From the NCBI RefSeq assembly GCF_002029255.1, contig NZ_MZGT01000027.1:1-64000 (forward strand): a stretch of DNA of 64,000 nt. Reading direction: 5' to 3'. Source of the stretch: Clostridium chromiireducens (lineage in GTDB: Bacteria; Bacillota; Clostridia; Clostridiales; Clostridiaceae). Below the pieces are notes generated by a model. It was given only the letters and a program-made list of their open reading frames with translations, was not told the DNA's origin and made no database searches. Made by a program: the position numbers and the translations under genes. The number at the start of each line of letters is the position of its first letter. Position 1 is the stretch's first letter. Below, in pieces: positions 1 through 9,930 of the stretch.

Positions 1-212
1 ACTGGATTTATCATAGGCACAATAAGGTTGCCTACAGTAAATACCAATATACGCTTTTTCACTCCAATTATATTACCAGCGAGTCCAACACAATGCTCTA
101 AGTTTGCTCTTAATGTATCTATTAAATCATCAATTACTACAATATCATCTTTAGTTGCCTCTTCTGATTTTTGTCCTAAAAACAATATATCTTTTACAAT
201 TGGTTTTATCAT
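1..212 (-). CDS. def: peptide deformylase, divergent type (3' end outside window)
   Basis: Would remove the N-terminal formyl group of nascent proteins. The first 70 codons are present; the gene runs off the left edge. The ATG at 212 follows a GAGGTA site by 6 bases. The protein opens MIKPIVKDILFL, then helical sequence, then CVGLAGNIIGVKKRI at the place of deformylase motif 1 (GVGLAAPQIG). The glutamine of the classical motif is replaced (Ile by position), as in a clostridial subgroup of deformylase-like proteins I recall. Motifs 2 (EGCLS) and 3 (HExxH) lie beyond the edge, so activity cannot be judged. Family call is firm; catalytic competence is not. Confidence 0.8.
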   Translation of the reverse strand, partial: MIKPIVKDILFLGQKSEEATKDDIVVIDDLIDTLRANLEHCVGLAGNIIGVKKRILVFTVGNLIVPMINP

Positions 213-373
213 AATTTATACCTCTTTTTCAGTTTTATTTTTTATAAAAAATAAGATATGATTTCAAAATATTTGAATAACACGATAATAATAAAATGCA
301 AAAATATACTTACTTTTACTAAAATTCACTTATTATTCTTTATTTATGATACATTTATCTGTATCTGCTGCAT

Positions 374-2368
374 TTAAACTTTAAACTTATTTACTTCCTC
401 TATCATTTGATTAGTCATACTATTAAGTATTTGAGCTGCTGAAGCTACTTCCTCTGTTGAAGCATTCATTTCCTCTGATGATGCAGAAATCTCTTCCGAT
501 GATGCTGACACTTCTATCGAGACAGAAGATAAACCTTCTACTTTAAACAAAATAGAATTCTTATCATTTTCTATATTCTCTGCCGAATTTTTAACTGTTT
601 CAATTTTAGGTATTACTTCATCTACAGCTTCTATAATCTTTTTGAATGATGCTATTGAATTATCAATAACTTTTACTTGATCCATTAATTCATTGTCCAT
701 ACTCACAGAATTTTCAACTATAACATTAGTATCATTAGATATTCCATTAATTAATTTACTAATATTTTCTGATGAATCCTTTGATTGTTCAGCAAGCTTT
801 CTTATTTCTTCTGCAACTACAGAGAATCCTTTTCCCGCTTCTCCTGCTCTAGCCGCTTCAATAGCAGCATTTAATGCTAATAAATTTGTTTGTTCTGCAA
901 CACTATTTATTAAATTTGTAATATCATTTATCTTATTTATATCTTTTCCAAGAGCTATAATTTTACTATAGAACTCTTTAAATGATTCACTTACATTAGC
1001 TACTGATTGATTTAACTGATTCATTTCATTGCTGCTCTCATTTGCCATTGTACTTATTTCCCTAGAATTTGAATCTACAACTTGTATCTCTCTAACCATT
1101 CCTGATAATTTATCACTAAAGTCATTAAGAGTTTCTGTTATTAGTATTAAGTTTTCCGACTGATTACTTGTCCCTCTTGCAATTTCTGAAATTGCTTCTG
1201 TAACATTTTGTGATACACTTGATATTTCTTCTGAAACAGAAGATAAATTATCTGATTGATTGTTAATATTTGTTGAATTCACTTTTATTTGTCTAATCAT
1301 TTTCCCAAGTGATTCTTGCATCTTTTTCATTGATTTAGTCATTTCTCCAATTTCATCTGTAGAATTCAAACTTCTAGGTGAAATTTCTTCACAAAGATTT
1401 CCCTCTGCTAATAATGCTAAATGCTTTGAAGTATATTTTATTGCTCTAGACAAAGTATTAGCAACTATGTAAACTATGCAAAAACCAATTAATATAAATA
1501 CTGCAGATGCTATAATAGTGGAAATTTTCAATGTATCTAATTCTGATAAAATCTCACTTTTTACTACTACAACTCCAACAGACCACTCAGTTCCTTGAAC
1601 TGGAGCATACCCTATGAATTTATCAACTCCACCATAAGTATATTCTCCTAATCCTGTTTCCCCTGCACCCATTTTTTTCTCGATATCTGCTATAGCCTGT
1701 AACTTTGTATCCTTTTTTGCTTCTTCAATTGGATTATACATATTAATAACCTTATCTTTATCAGTGCTGGCAATATTAGTACCATCCTTTTTAATCATAA
1801 AAGCATAACCCGTTTCTCCTATTTTAAGTTGATTTGTTAATTCACTTAAACAATTACCATCTCTTTTTTCAATTAACACTCCCACGATTTCATTATTATA
1901 TTTAATTGGAACTGCATAGACAATTATTACATTTCCATCTGCTTTACTTATTATTGGATCTGATGCATTGCTTTTTCCTGATAAAGCATTCTTGAAATAT
2001 CCTCTATCTTTAATTTCAATATCTGTTCCATCTACATTTTTAGCATGTCCATTTTTGTCAGCAATTCCTAATGACATACTACCAATTCTTTTTGATTCTT
2101 CTAAAAGAATTGGCGCCTTAGCTTCCCAAGAAATGTTAGGATTTTTTATATCATCTCTTGCAGCAATAGATTCTAAGGATATCAATTGACCTTCCAACTG
2201 CCACTGAATTTTACCTGCAGTTTGTTCTGCAATTTTAGGAAGAGTCTTTCCTAAATTCGACCTTAGTGCCTTTGATGAATTTACAAATGAAATTGCCCCA
2301 AAACCAATACATATAACCCCTATTAATAATCCTATAAATACTATAAATTTTGCCTTTATACTTTTCAT
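374..2368 (-). CDS. methyl-accepting chemotaxis protein with dCache sensor
   Basis: Membrane chemoreceptor of 664 residues that would signal to CheA/CheW. N-terminal transmembrane helix at about 7-28, extracellular double-Cache-like domain at about 35-275 (contains DRGYFKNAL and [10 protein letters not shown]), second helix at about 283-303, HAMP at about 305-357, and a long helical cytoplasmic signalling domain. The hairpin tip is recognisable by [20 protein letters not shown]. The C-terminus is rich in Ser/Glu/Ala heptads ([14 protein letters not shown]) typical of methylation helices. The start follows a GGGGGA site. It is monocistronic, with no che genes nearby. dCache domains often bind amino acids or other small carboxylates, but the ligand cannot be read from sequence. 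Confidence 0.95.
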   Translation of the reverse strand: MKSIKAKFIVFIGLLIGVICIGFGAISFVNSSKALRSNLGKTLPKIAEQTAGKIQWQLEGQLISLESIAARDDIKNPNISWEAKAPILLEESKRIGSMSLGIADKNGHAKNVDGTDIEIKDRGYFKNALSGKSNASDPIISKADGNVIIVYAVPIKYNNEIVGVLIEKRDGNCLSELTNQLKIGETGYAFMIKKDGTNIASTDKDKVINMYNPIEEAKKDTKLQAIADIEKKMGAGETGLGEYTYGGVDKFIGYAPVQGTEWSVGVVVVKSEILSELDTLKISTIIASAVFILIGFCIVYIVANTLSRAIKYTSKHLALLAEGNLCEEISPRSLNSTDEIGEMTKSMKKMQESLGKMIRQIKVNSTNINNQSDNLSSVSEEISSVSQNVTEAISEIARGTSNQSENLILITETLNDFSDKLSGMVREIQVVDSNSREISTMANESSNEMNQLNQSVANVSESFKEFYSKIIALGKDINKINDITNLINSVAEQTNLLALNAAIEAARAGEAGKGFSVVAEEIRKLAEQSKDSSENISKLINGISNDTNVIVENSVSMDNELMDQVKVIDNSIASFKKIIEAVDEVIPKIETVKNSAENIENDKNSILFKVEGLSSVSIEVSASSEEISASSEEMNASTEEVASAAQILNSMTNQMIEEVNKFKV

Positions 2369-2657
2369 AATTTTATCCCCCTAGTTTATTACTTTGATAT
2401 CTACTACGTATATTATATACAATTCTATGAATCACTTTAGTATATCTTCCATTATAACCTGTAATTTCCTCGATGCAATAGATACATCTTTATTCACAGA
2501 ACTTATATAACTTGAACTATTTATTATTTGTAACATGAGATGTATAACTTTTTCCTTTTTAATACGTTAGTAAGTTTGCCTATTTCATAATGAAATATTT
2601 TTTATAAATACAATACACTTATTACAACAACTTATGTTATTACAGTATATATTTATT
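2369..2657. other. intergenic region upstream of the chemoreceptor
   Basis: AT-rich stretch before the chemoreceptor. The receptor promoter must lie here but no convincing -35/-10 pair was picked. A 34-codon open frame (minus strand, 2432-2536) lacks a properly spaced ribosome site, so I did not call it a gene. Confidence 0.4.
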
Positions 2658-2890
2658 CTTTGAAGTGTATACTGCTCCAGAAAGAAAGGGGACTCTTTTG
2701 CGCAGTGTTGCATTGAGAAAATATCTATAGAATTTCTTCAGTAAAAGTTGTTCCATTCTTGCTTGTCGTGAGCTTCAGCTCATGAGCATGCAGGAATGGG
2801 TACAACTTTTACTGTTAGAAATTCATAGATGTTTTCTCTAGCAACCGAGCAAAAGAATCCCCTTTCTTTCGGTTAGTCACATCTAAAGTA
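2658..2890 (+). ncRNA. long hairpin element A (candidate structured RNA)
   Basis: Imperfect palindrome of about 230 bases. Basal arms GAAAGAAAGGGGACTCTTTTGC (first half at 2680-2701) pair with the reverse complement ending near 2870 with one mismatch. A second helix pairs 2715-2737 with 2816-2838. The core helix starts AGTAAAAGTTGT and carries an asymmetric internal loop (UUCC facing GGGUA). A small apical hairpin GAGC-UUCA-GCUC caps it. Core motifs GTTGTTCCA (2747-2755), TGCTTGT (2760-2766) and TGGGTACAAC (2797-2806) recur in two other elements at 34.1-34.8 kb with different, still complementary, helices. Wobble pairs favour the plus strand as RNA. Function unknown; size and shape recall long-hairpin candidate RNAs such as skipping-rope, which needs an Rfam search. 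Confidence 0.7.
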
Positions 2891-2906
2891 TAATTTTACA
2901 TATACT

Positions 2907-3569
2907 TTATTCGTTTAAATCTACATAAGATCCACTTTTAGAATAAATAGTCCACTCACAAATATTTGTTACATGATCGCCTATTCTTTCTAAATACTTT
3001 ATTACAAATAAAAGCCTTATTCCCTTATCAATTAAACTTTCATCAAGCTTTATGTCTTCAACAAATGTTGTAAATAAAGATCTATAAATAGAATCCACTT
3101 CATCGTCTCTTTCACAAATCTTGTATGCAGTTTCGTCATCATTATTAATATATGACTCTATAGCTAAACCTATCATTGCTCTAACTTTTTTCTCCATTTC
3201 CCATAATGGATCCAAATGTTTTTTAAATGAGTTAATAGTTCCACCAATCATCATTGTTATTTTACATATATCTACTGCGTGATCAGCCATTCTCTCTAAA
3301 TCCGTTACTATCTTTGATGCAGTCATAACTTTTCTTAAATCTGTGGCTAATGGTTGCTCTGCCGCAATAAACTTAATACATAGTTCTTCTATTATTTTTT
3401 GTAATTCATCAACCCTATCGTCACCTTTAATAATATTTGCTGCTGCCTCTATATCGTAATTCTTTAAACTAATCATGCTATCATATATTTGTTTTTCAAC
3501 TAACTTAGCCATAATTACTAGCTGCCTATTTATATTTTTCACTCTAGTATCTTGTGATCCTCTTGTCAT
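2907..3569 (-). CDS. phoU: phosphate transport regulator PhoU (second copy)
   Basis: PhoU-family three-helix-bundle protein of 220 residues. PhoU proteins bind metal clusters and damp phosphate signalling, linking the Pst transporter to the PhoR kinase. Both PhoU repeats are visible: a first half with ATDLRKVMTASKIVTDLERMADHA and a second with LFVIKYLERIGDHVTNICEW (E/DxxxD metal motifs). It is closely related to the neighbouring phoU at 3863-4525, from which it is separated by a terminator and about 290 bases, so it may be expressed independently of the pst operon. The ATG follows GGGGCA with a rather long 10-base gap. Confidence 0.93.
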   Translation of the reverse strand: MTRGSQDTRVKNINRQLVIMAKLVEKQIYDSMISLKNYDIEAAANIIKGDDRVDELQKIIEELCIKFIAAEQPLATDLRKVMTASKIVTDLERMADHAVDICKITMMIGGTINSFKKHLDPLWEMEKKVRAMIGLAIESYINNDDETAYKICERDDEVDSIYRSLFTTFVEDIKLDESLIDKGIRLLFVIKYLERIGDHVTNICEWTIYSKSGSYVDLNE

Positions 3570-3811
3570 TGTACCATTGCCCCTTTACAATTAAGTTTTA
3601 TAAATTATAAATTCTCAAATTCCATAAATTTAAATATTGATAATCCCATTATATGTATCCTTTACTATTACGACATAAAATCCTATTTTTCCTTACCACT
3701 TTATCACAAAAAGTTTATTTCTATTATATTTTTATATTACATTAATATAATAATTGCGTCAAGGAAGGCATGGTTAATTATTTAAAATATTACTTATATA
3801 ATATTTATTGT

Positions 3812-3848
3812 CATAAACAAAGGCATCCTAAATTTGTAAGGACACCTT
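3812..3848 (-). terminator. terminator after the pst operon phoU
   Basis: On the minus strand AAGGTGTCCT pairs with AGGATGCCTT (two G-T wobbles), followed by a T-rich run. It lies 15 bases after the phoU stop codon. Confidence 0.7.
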
Positions 3849-3862
3849 CACTAATAATCCTA

Positions 3863-4525
3863 TTATTCATTTAAATCAACATAAACACCGGTCTTAGAGA
3901 AAATAGTCCATTCACATATGTTAGTTACGTGATCTCCTATTCTTTCCAAGTATTTTATAACAAAAAGTAACTGAGCTCCCTTTTGAATTAGTTCTTCATC
4001 TAATTTAATTGAGTTAATTAAATTTGTAAATAAAGACTTATAAAACGCATCAATCTCATCATCTTTTTCACAAATTTTATAGGCCATTTCATCATCTTCA
4101 TTAATATAAGCTTCTATAGATGATTTTATCATGGCTCTTACCTTTTTATCCATTTCCCATAATTCATCTGAATAAACTTTAAATGAATTTATATTTCCAC
4201 CCATTCTTTTTGTTATCTTGCAAATGTCTACTGCATGATCAGCCATTCTTTCTAAATCCGTTACTATCTTCGACGCTGTAAACACTCTTCTTAAATCTGT
4301 TGCGAGCGGCTGCTCTGTTGCGATAAATTTTATACATTCTTCCTCTATTGTTTTTTGCATTTCATCAACTTTATCATCATCTTTAATAATTTGATCAGCC
4401 TTATCTAAATCGTAATTCTTTAAGCAAATTATACTCTCATATATTTGCTTCTCAACTAAACTCGACATATTTAATAGCTCTCTGTTAATAATTTTTACTC
4501 TTGCATCTTGCGACCCTCTTGTCAT
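3863..4525 (-). CDS. phoU: phosphate transport regulator PhoU (pst operon copy)
   Basis: Last gene of the pstSCAB-phoU operon, 220 residues from the chosen start. Both PhoU halves are intact (ATDLRRVFTASKIVTDLERMADHA and LFVIKYLERIGDHVTNICEW). A longer frame begins nine bases upstream at a TTG, but the ATG at 4525 aligns with the MTRGSQD start of the paralog at 2907-3569 and sits about 11 bases after GGAAGGGG. Begins 18 bases after pstB ends. Expected role is negative regulation of PhoR through the Pst complex at the membrane and limitation of phosphate uptake. Confidence 0.94.
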   Translation of the reverse strand: MTRGSQDARVKIINRELLNMSSLVEKQIYESIICLKNYDLDKADQIIKDDDKVDEMQKTIEEECIKFIATEQPLATDLRRVFTASKIVTDLERMADHAVDICKITKRMGGNINSFKVYSDELWEMDKKVRAMIKSSIEAYINEDDEMAYKICEKDDEIDAFYKSLFTNLINSIKLDEELIQKGAQLLFVIKYLERIGDHVTNICEWTIFSKTGVYVDLNE

Positions 4526-4543
4526 AATACTCAATACCCCTTC

Positions 4544-5293
4544 CTAGCCAAATCTACCTGTAATATAATCTTCTGTCCTTTTATCTCTTGGATTATAAAA
4601 TATATCTTCTGTTTTTCCGTATTCTATAACTTCTCCATTTAAAAAGAATGCAGTTTTATCGGCTATTCTTCCTGCTTGTTGCATGTTATGAGTTACTATT
4701 ACAACTGTGTAATTTTTTTTCAATTCATCCATAAGTTCTTCCATTTTTCCTGTTGATATCGGATCTAGAGCCGATGTTGGTTCATCCATTAAAATTACTT
4801 CTGGTGAGACTGCTAAAGTTCTAGCAATACACAATCTTTGCTGTTGTCCACCTGACATTCCAAGTGCACTTGATTTTAACCTATCTTTAGTTTCTTCCCA
4901 TAGGGCTGCTCCTCTTAAGCTTTTCTCAACAATTTCATCTAACATTTTCTTATTTTTAGTACCATGTATTCTTGGTCCATATGCAATGTTATCGTAAATA
5001 GACATCGGAAATGGATTTGGTCTTTGAAACACCATTCCTATTCTTTTTCTTAAAAATATATCATCATAATCTTTATATATATCTTTATCTTCGAATAGAA
5101 CTTGCCCTGTTATCTTAACAATCTCGATTAAATCATTCATTCTATTTAAAGTTCTTAAGAAAGTCGATTTACCGCAACCAGAAGGCCCAATTAGTGCTGT
5201 AACCTCATGCTTGTTTATAGACATATTAATATTTTTTAGAGCTTGATTGTCTCCATAATATAAACATAAATCTTTAGTTTCTATAATATTCAT
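4544..5293 (-). CDS. pstB: phosphate ABC transporter ATP-binding protein PstB
   Basis: ATPase of the high-affinity phosphate importer, 249 residues, the usual PstB length. Walker [10 protein letters not shown] at about 36-44, Q-loop region [22 protein letters not shown] signature MSGGQQQR, Walker [13 protein letters not shown] and the switch histidine in VIVTHNM are all present. It would sit on the cytoplasmic face bound to PstA/PstC and may pass flux information to PhoU/PhoR. Nine bases separate it from pstA upstream. Confidence 0.97.
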   Translation of the reverse strand: MNIIETKDLCLYYGDNQALKNINMSINKHEVTALIGPSGCGKSTFLRTLNRMNDLIEIVKITGQVLFEDKDIYKDYDDIFLRKRIGMVFQRPNPFPMSIYDNIAYGPRIHGTKNKKMLDEIVEKSLRGAALWEETKDRLKSSALGMSGGQQQRLCIARTLAVSPEVILMDEPTSALDPISTGKMEELMDELKKNYTVVIVTHNMQQAGRIADKTAFFLNGEVIEYGKTEDIFYNPRDKRTEDYITGRFG

Positions 5294-5302
5294 AACTATC
5301 TC

Positions 5303-6187
5303 CTACTTCCCACTATAAGCTTTCATTAATCTATTTCCTAATAATCTTGCACAAACATTAAATAATAGCACCGCTAATATAAGAACAGCTGCTGTTCCGT
5401 TTGCTATTTGAGCTGCATCAACTACTGTACCTTCTGAATTTAGCTTCCATATATGAACTGCTAAAGTCTCTGCCGGCCTAAAAAGTGAAAATGCCGAACT
5501 TTTTTCTGTTAAACTTATGGTATTAAAATTTATATTTTTCGAACTTAATCCTGCAGTGTATAAAAAAGCTGCTGCTTCTCCAAAGATTCTTCCTGCTGCT
5601 AATATTACACCAGTCAATATTTCCGCCATCGCTGTAGGTATAGTTAATTTAGCTAAGGTCTGCCACTTAGTTGCTCCTAGCCCCAAAGAAGCCTCTTTAA
5701 CCCTTTTACTTGCTGCAACTATTGCATTCTCAGAAATTCTAGTCATAGATGGAATGTTAAGAATACTTACAGATAAAGCACCTGCAAGAATTGAATATCC
5801 CCATCCTGCCATATTAACAAAAACTAGTAATCCGAACATACCTATAACAATAGATGGCAGAGACGACATTGTCTCAAGACACATTCTTATAAATTTAAGT
5901 ATAGGTCCTTCTTTTGCGTATTCAGCTAAATAAATTCCAGCTCCTACTCCTATTGGTATTGTAATAATTAAGGAAACAATCAACATATAAAACGAATTAA
6001 ACAATTGTGGTCCAATTCCTCCGCCTGCTCCTGATAATTTTGGTTTACCAAATAAGAACGAAGGCTTTAGCATACTGCCTCCTTTATATAAAATATATAT
6101 TATAAAAGCTCCAAGTAAAAAAACGATAAACATACTTATAATGTAGAATATAATCGTAGCTATCTTATCTATTCTTTTTGCATCCAT
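5303..6187 (-). CDS. pstA: phosphate ABC transporter permease PstA
   Basis: Integral membrane permease of 294 residues with about six hydrophobic segments. The permease (EAA-like) signature lies in KRVKEASLGLGATKWQTLAKL, where PstB docks. It forms the phosphate channel with PstC. It overlaps the last base of pstC, showing translational coupling in the pst operon. Confidence 0.96.
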   Translation of the reverse strand: MDAKRIDKIATIIFYIISMFIVFLLGAFIIYILYKGGSMLKPSFLFGKPKLSGAGGGIGPQLFNSFYMLIVSLIITIPIGVGAGIYLAEYAKEGPILKFIRMCLETMSSLPSIVIGMFGLLVFVNMAGWGYSILAGALSVSILNIPSMTRISENAIVAASKRVKEASLGLGATKWQTLAKLTIPTAMAEILTGVILAAGRIFGEAAAFLYTAGLSSKNINFNTISLTEKSSAFSLFRPAETLAVHIWKLNSEGTVVDAAQIANGTAAVLILAVLLFNVCARLLGNRLMKAYSGK

Positions 6188-7080
6188 TATCTTGCACTCC
6201 TTTTCTCTATCATTCTAACTATTACAATAAATATGAAAGAAATTACAAGTAAAATTAATGCTAGTGTCCATAATGCATCATTCCATGCAGTTCCACCAAC
6301 TGTATTAGCCATGTCCATCGTTATAATACTAGTTAATGTGGCCATTGGTGTAAAAACTCCATCTGGTATCTTTACAGTATTACCAATTACCATTTGAACC
6401 GCTAATGCCTCTCCAAAAGCTCTTGCTATTCCAAGTACAACTCCTGTAAGTATCCCACTTTTTGCACCAGGAACTATTACTCTAGAAATCGTCTGCCACC
6501 TTGTAGCTCCAAGCCCATATGATGCTTCAATATGATCTCTAGGTATTGTTTTTATTGCATCTATTGATAAAGTTGCTATAGTTGGCAATATCATCAATGA
6601 AAGTACCAAAACTCCAGCAATCAAAGAAAATCCCATTCCCCCAAAATTATCTTTGATAAATGGAACTAATACAGAAATACCTACCCAACCATAAACAACC
6701 GAAGGTATTCCAACTAATATTTCTAATGAAGGCTTAATTATTCTTACTCCAAATTTACTAGATATTACATTCACAAAAATTGCTAAAGCAATAGCAATAG
6801 GTGCACTTAAAAGTACTGCACCTATTGATACTGCGGTTGAACCTAAGATGAAAGCGAGAGCTCCAAAGGAAGGCTCTCCACCTTTGTTCGGCTTCCAATT
6901 ATTTGTAAACAAGAACTCAGTGAAACTATATCCGTCATTTGTAAATATCCTCAAACCTTTTGAAGCTATGAATACTATAATTGATATTGTTATTAATATT
7001 ATTAATATTCCACATAGTCCCGCAAAGCCTTGGCCTAAATATTCATTTTTAAGCCTTTCTTTAAAACTTCTTTTTTCCAT
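6187..7080 (-). CDS. pstC: phosphate ABC transporter permease PstC
   Basis: Permease of 297 residues, partner of PstA. N-terminal cytoplasmic segment, first membrane helix at about 17-40, then further helices. The coupling motif DHIEASYGLGATRWQTISRV is followed by GILTGVVLGIARAFGEALAV, both typical of PstC. Second gene of the operon, 23 bases after pstS. Confidence 0.96.
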   Translation of the reverse strand: MEKRSFKERLKNEYLGQGFAGLCGILIILITISIIVFIASKGLRIFTNDGYSFTEFLFTNNWKPNKGGEPSFGALAFILGSTAVSIGAVLLSAPIAIALAIFVNVISSKFGVRIIKPSLEILVGIPSVVYGWVGISVLVPFIKDNFGGMGFSLIAGVLVLSLMILPTIATLSIDAIKTIPRDHIEASYGLGATRWQTISRVIVPGAKSGILTGVVLGIARAFGEALAVQMVIGNTVKIPDGVFTPMATLTSIITMDMANTVGGTAWNDALWTLALILLVISFIFIVIVRMIEKRSAR

Positions 7081-7103
7081 CTTTTACTCATCCTTTAATT
7101 GAA

Positions 7104-8021
7104 TTATTTTACTTTCATTTCACTTCCTGAAATAAAACCTAATGTTTCTAAGTTTTCTTTATTTTCACTGCTCATAACGAAATCAATAAACGCTTTAGAT
7201 AAATCTTTTGATTCACCCTTAGTATACATATGTCCCCAAGACCAGAATTTATAAGAACCATCTGTTATATGTGCTTTATCTGCTGCTACTCCATCAAGAT
7301 TGGTTACTTTTAAAACATCTTGTGCTTCTTTTGTATTCATGTATGCAAGACCTAAATAACTAACTGCTCCATCATTTTCTTTCATTGCACTTAAAACCGC
7401 ACCATTTGAATCTTGAGTTACACCTAAAGCTTCATTTTCTGCTGATTTATCTCCACCAAGTACTGTCTTTTCGAAAGTTGCTCTTGTTCCTGAACCAGCT
7501 GTTCTATGGATTAATAAAATCGCTTTATCTGGTCCACCAACTTCTTTCCAGTTTGTAACTTTACCAGAGAATATGTCTTTAATTTGAGCTGAAGTTAAAT
7601 TATCTATTCCTAATGACTTACTTACTACAATTCCAAATCCTTGTGCTACGACTTTATGGTCAACTAATTCTTTTGCTTTTGCTGCATCTAATTTTTCTTC
7701 TGCAAATACATCAGAATTTCCTATATTTACTGTTCCATCTAATACTTGAGTAAGACCTGTACCAGATCCGCCTGCTTGAGCTCCAATTTCAGCATCTGGA
7801 TATTTTTTATTAAATGTTTCTATAGTCTTCTCCATTAACGGTAACAATGCTGATGAACCACTCATAGTTATTGAGCCTGTTACTGCTTCTGATTTTGTCC
7901 CCTCTGATTTAGTGTCATTTGCCGGTGCTCCACCAGATGCATTCCCGCATCCTACCATCGCAGTTCCTAACATTGCCATCACTAAGGCAGACACCATTAA
8001 TTTTATCGATTTTTTCTTCAT
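7104..8021 (-). CDS. pstS: phosphate-binding lipoprotein PstS
   Basis: Extracellular phosphate receptor anchored by lipid, 305 residues. A lipoprotein signal occupies about residues 1-25 with lipobox AMVGC. The mature protein starts with a Ser/Thr-rich linker, then ITMSGSSALLPLM, GSGTGLTQ and HRTAGSGTR, all phosphate-contact regions of PstS. First gene of the pst operon, preceded by the Pho-box array at 8091-8152. The ATG follows GGAGGTAATAGTTA. In Gram-positives it collects phosphate at the membrane surface and hands it to PstC/PstA. Confidence 0.97.
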   Translation of the reverse strand: MKKKSIKLMVSALVMAMLGTAMVGCGNASGGAPANDTKSEGTKSEAVTGSITMSGSSALLPLMEKTIETFNKKYPDAEIGAQAGGSGTGLTQVLDGTVNIGNSDVFAEEKLDAAKAKELVDHKVVAQGFGIVVSKSLGIDNLTSAQIKDIFSGKVTNWKEVGGPDKAILLIHRTAGSGTRATFEKTVLGGDKSAENEALGVTQDSNGAVLSAMKENDGAVSYLGLAYMNTKEAQDVLKVTNLDGVAADKAHITDGSYKFWSWGHMYTKGESKDLSKAFIDFVMSSENKENLETLGFISGSEMKVK

Positions 8022-8090
8022 TAACTATTACCTCCACTAATAAATTCATATTATGTTAGTTTCTAATTTTCTTCTTCTTTCATATTTTAT

Positions 8091-8152
8091 AATATACCCT
8101 TTTAGTTAATCTATTATTAGAGTAATGTTAAGTTATATTAGATATTTGTTAA
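8091..8152 (-). promoter_or_regulatory. Pho-box array and -10 of the pst promoter
   Basis: On the minus strand five hexamers resembling TTAACA recur with steps of 11, 11, 10 and 11 bases: TTAACA (8147-8152), CTAATA (8136-8141), TTAACA (8126-8131), CTAATA (8115-8120) and TTAACT (8104-8109). This matches the known PhoP-type operator, direct TT(A/C/T)ACA repeats on one face of the helix. A -10-like TATATT (8091-8096) follows at the position expected for an activated promoter without a good -35. The PhoP regulator is encoded 2 kb upstream. Confidence 0.8.
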
Positions 8153-8175
8153 GAAAATTTAACATTGCTTTGTAA

Positions 8176-8220
8176 ATAAAAAAAATAATGCGTAAAATTT
8201 CTACACTTTACGCATTATTT
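8176..8220 (-). terminator. terminator of the phoP-phoR transcript
   Basis: Hairpin at 8183-8220, on the minus strand AAATAATGCGTAAA pairing with TTTACGCATTATTT, followed by a run of eight Ts. Starts one base after the phoR stop codon. Confidence 0.9.
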
Positions 8221-8221
8221 C

Positions 8222-9928
8222 TTACATATATGGAATTTTTACTTCAAAAATTGTTCCTTCACTTAGCTTACTTTTAACATTGATTTCTCCATTAAATATT
8301 TTAACAATATGTTTTACAATAGCCAAACCAAGACCTGTTCCGCCTTTTTTTCTCGATTTATCTACTCTATAGAATCTCTCAAAAATTCTTGAGATGTCTT
8401 CTTCTGGTATTCCTATGCCATTATCTTTTATTCTTAGGCAATAGTATTCATCTTTGGTATAACTAGTCACTTCTACACAGCCGGAACCATCCTTAGAATA
8501 TTTTATGGCATTCTCAATTAAATTTAAAACCAATTGATAGAATTTATCTTTATCACCCAAAATATGTTTACTATTATTATTAATAAACTCTAACTTAATA
8601 TTCTTATTTATTGCAGTTTTTCTCATCATATTAATTACTTCTTCAATTACAAGACTTGGTTCAAATTCTTTCATGTCAATAACCAAATTACTTTCTATAT
8701 TTGATAATACTAATATATCATTAATAAGTCTTGATAAACGTTCAGCTTCCTTGTCGATAATATCCAAAAACTTTTCCCTTGTCTCATCATCCTTTACAAA
8801 TTTTAAAGTTTCTGCAAATCCCTTAATGGATGTTAATGGTGTTTTTAATTCATGGGATACATTAGCAACAAATTGACTTCTCATAAGCTCAACTCTATTT
8901 ATATCAGTTATATCTTGAAATATTATAACCTTCCCTATGTTCTCTACACCATCAAACATATCAGATTTTTTTATCTTATAATCCCGTTCAAATGGATGAA
9001 GTAATTTTATTTCCTTATCAGATTCTTCATCCTTCATTAAAAATTTACTTATATCATAATCATTAATATGATCTAGCAAGTATTCACCAACAATATTTTT
9101 CCTTATTTCAAGTAACGCCTCAGCACGAGGGTTAATGGAAATTACTCTATTATGATTATCAACAGCAACAACACCATTTTCCATGCTTTTTAATATTGAC
9201 TCAATTTTATTTTGTTTATCAATTACTTCTCGAATTTTTATTTGCAATTGATCAGCCATATTATTAAAACTATTTCCTAAAATACCTAGCTCATCATGAG
9301 TTTCAATATTTGCTCGTATCTTGTAATCGCCATGAGTCATTTTTAGTGTTACACTTTCTAACTCTTTTACTGGATCAATAATTTTCTTAACAAGCCTTAA
9401 AGATAAAAATAATGAAAATGGTAAAACCAGCATTAGTATCCCTAAACTATATTTGATATTTTCTTTTTGCAGCAAAGTTATTGTGTTAATACTGACAGAA
9501 CTTCTGATTACATAATTATCACTTAATCTAGTTGCATAATAAATTAAATTTCCTTTAATAGTAGCACTATATCGCTCTGAATATCCTTCGCCTTTTTCAA
9601 AAGCTTCTTTCACTTCAATTCTGTCTTTATGATTTTCGCTGCTTTTTTGTTCATTATCATACAAAACAACTCCACTACTATCAATAAGTGTGATTCTAAC
9701 TTCGACATCATTTATTTTCATGTCTTTTATATTTTTTAGATCTTCATAATCATTTCTACTAACATCTGTTACATCATTGAGTTCATAAATTAAATAATTA
9801 ATATTTTTAAGCTCTTCTTTTGTAATCTTAGTTTGTTCCATATTAATTAACATCATAAAAGAGCAGGCAACAATAGATATTGCAAATATCACAGTTATAA
9901 TAACCGAAGTTAAAATTTTGTTCCTCAT
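8222..9928 (-). CDS. phoR: phosphate sensor histidine kinase PhoR
   Basis: Membrane histidine kinase of 568 residues for the PhoP/PhoR system. Helix at about 5-27, extracellular domain, second helix at about 158-178, HAMP at about 180-235, PAS domain (SMENGVVAVDNHNRVISINPRA), H-box FVANVSHELKTPLTSIKGF with the phospho-accepting His, then the N box (NLIENAIKYS), DNGIGIPEE and GTGLGLAIVKHI of the ATPase domain. Starts 2 bases after phoP. Neighbouring pst genes and Pho-boxes support phosphate sensing rather than another stimulus. The PAS segment may read the intracellular or Pst/PhoU state. Confidence 0.94.
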   Translation of the reverse strand: MRNKILTSVIITVIFAISIVACSFMMLINMEQTKITKEELKNINYLIYELNDVTDVSRNDYEDLKNIKDMKINDVEVRITLIDSSGVVLYDNEQKSSENHKDRIEVKEAFEKGEGYSERYSATIKGNLIYYATRLSDNYVIRSSVSINTITLLQKENIKYSLGILMLVLPFSLFLSLRLVKKIIDPVKELESVTLKMTHGDYKIRANIETHDELGILGNSFNNMADQLQIKIREVIDKQNKIESILKSMENGVVAVDNHNRVISINPRAEALLEIRKNIVGEYLLDHINDYDISKFLMKDEESDKEIKLLHPFERDYKIKKSDMFDGVENIGKVIIFQDITDINRVELMRSQFVANVSHELKTPLTSIKGFAETLKFVKDDETREKFLDIIDKEAERLSRLINDILVLSNIESNLVIDMKEFEPSLVIEEVINMMRKTAINKNIKLEFINNNSKHILGDKDKFYQLVLNLIENAIKYSKDGSGCVEVTSYTKDEYYCLRIKDNGIGIPEEDISRIFERFYRVDKSRKKGGTGLGLAIVKHIVKIFNGEINVKSKLSEGTIFEVKIPYM

Positions 9929-9930
9929 AG

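Noticed and set aside
2432..2536. 34-codon gene upstream of the chemoreceptor
   Set aside because: The frame reads plausibly but the nearest AAGGA is 16 bases from the ATG and no family is recognised.
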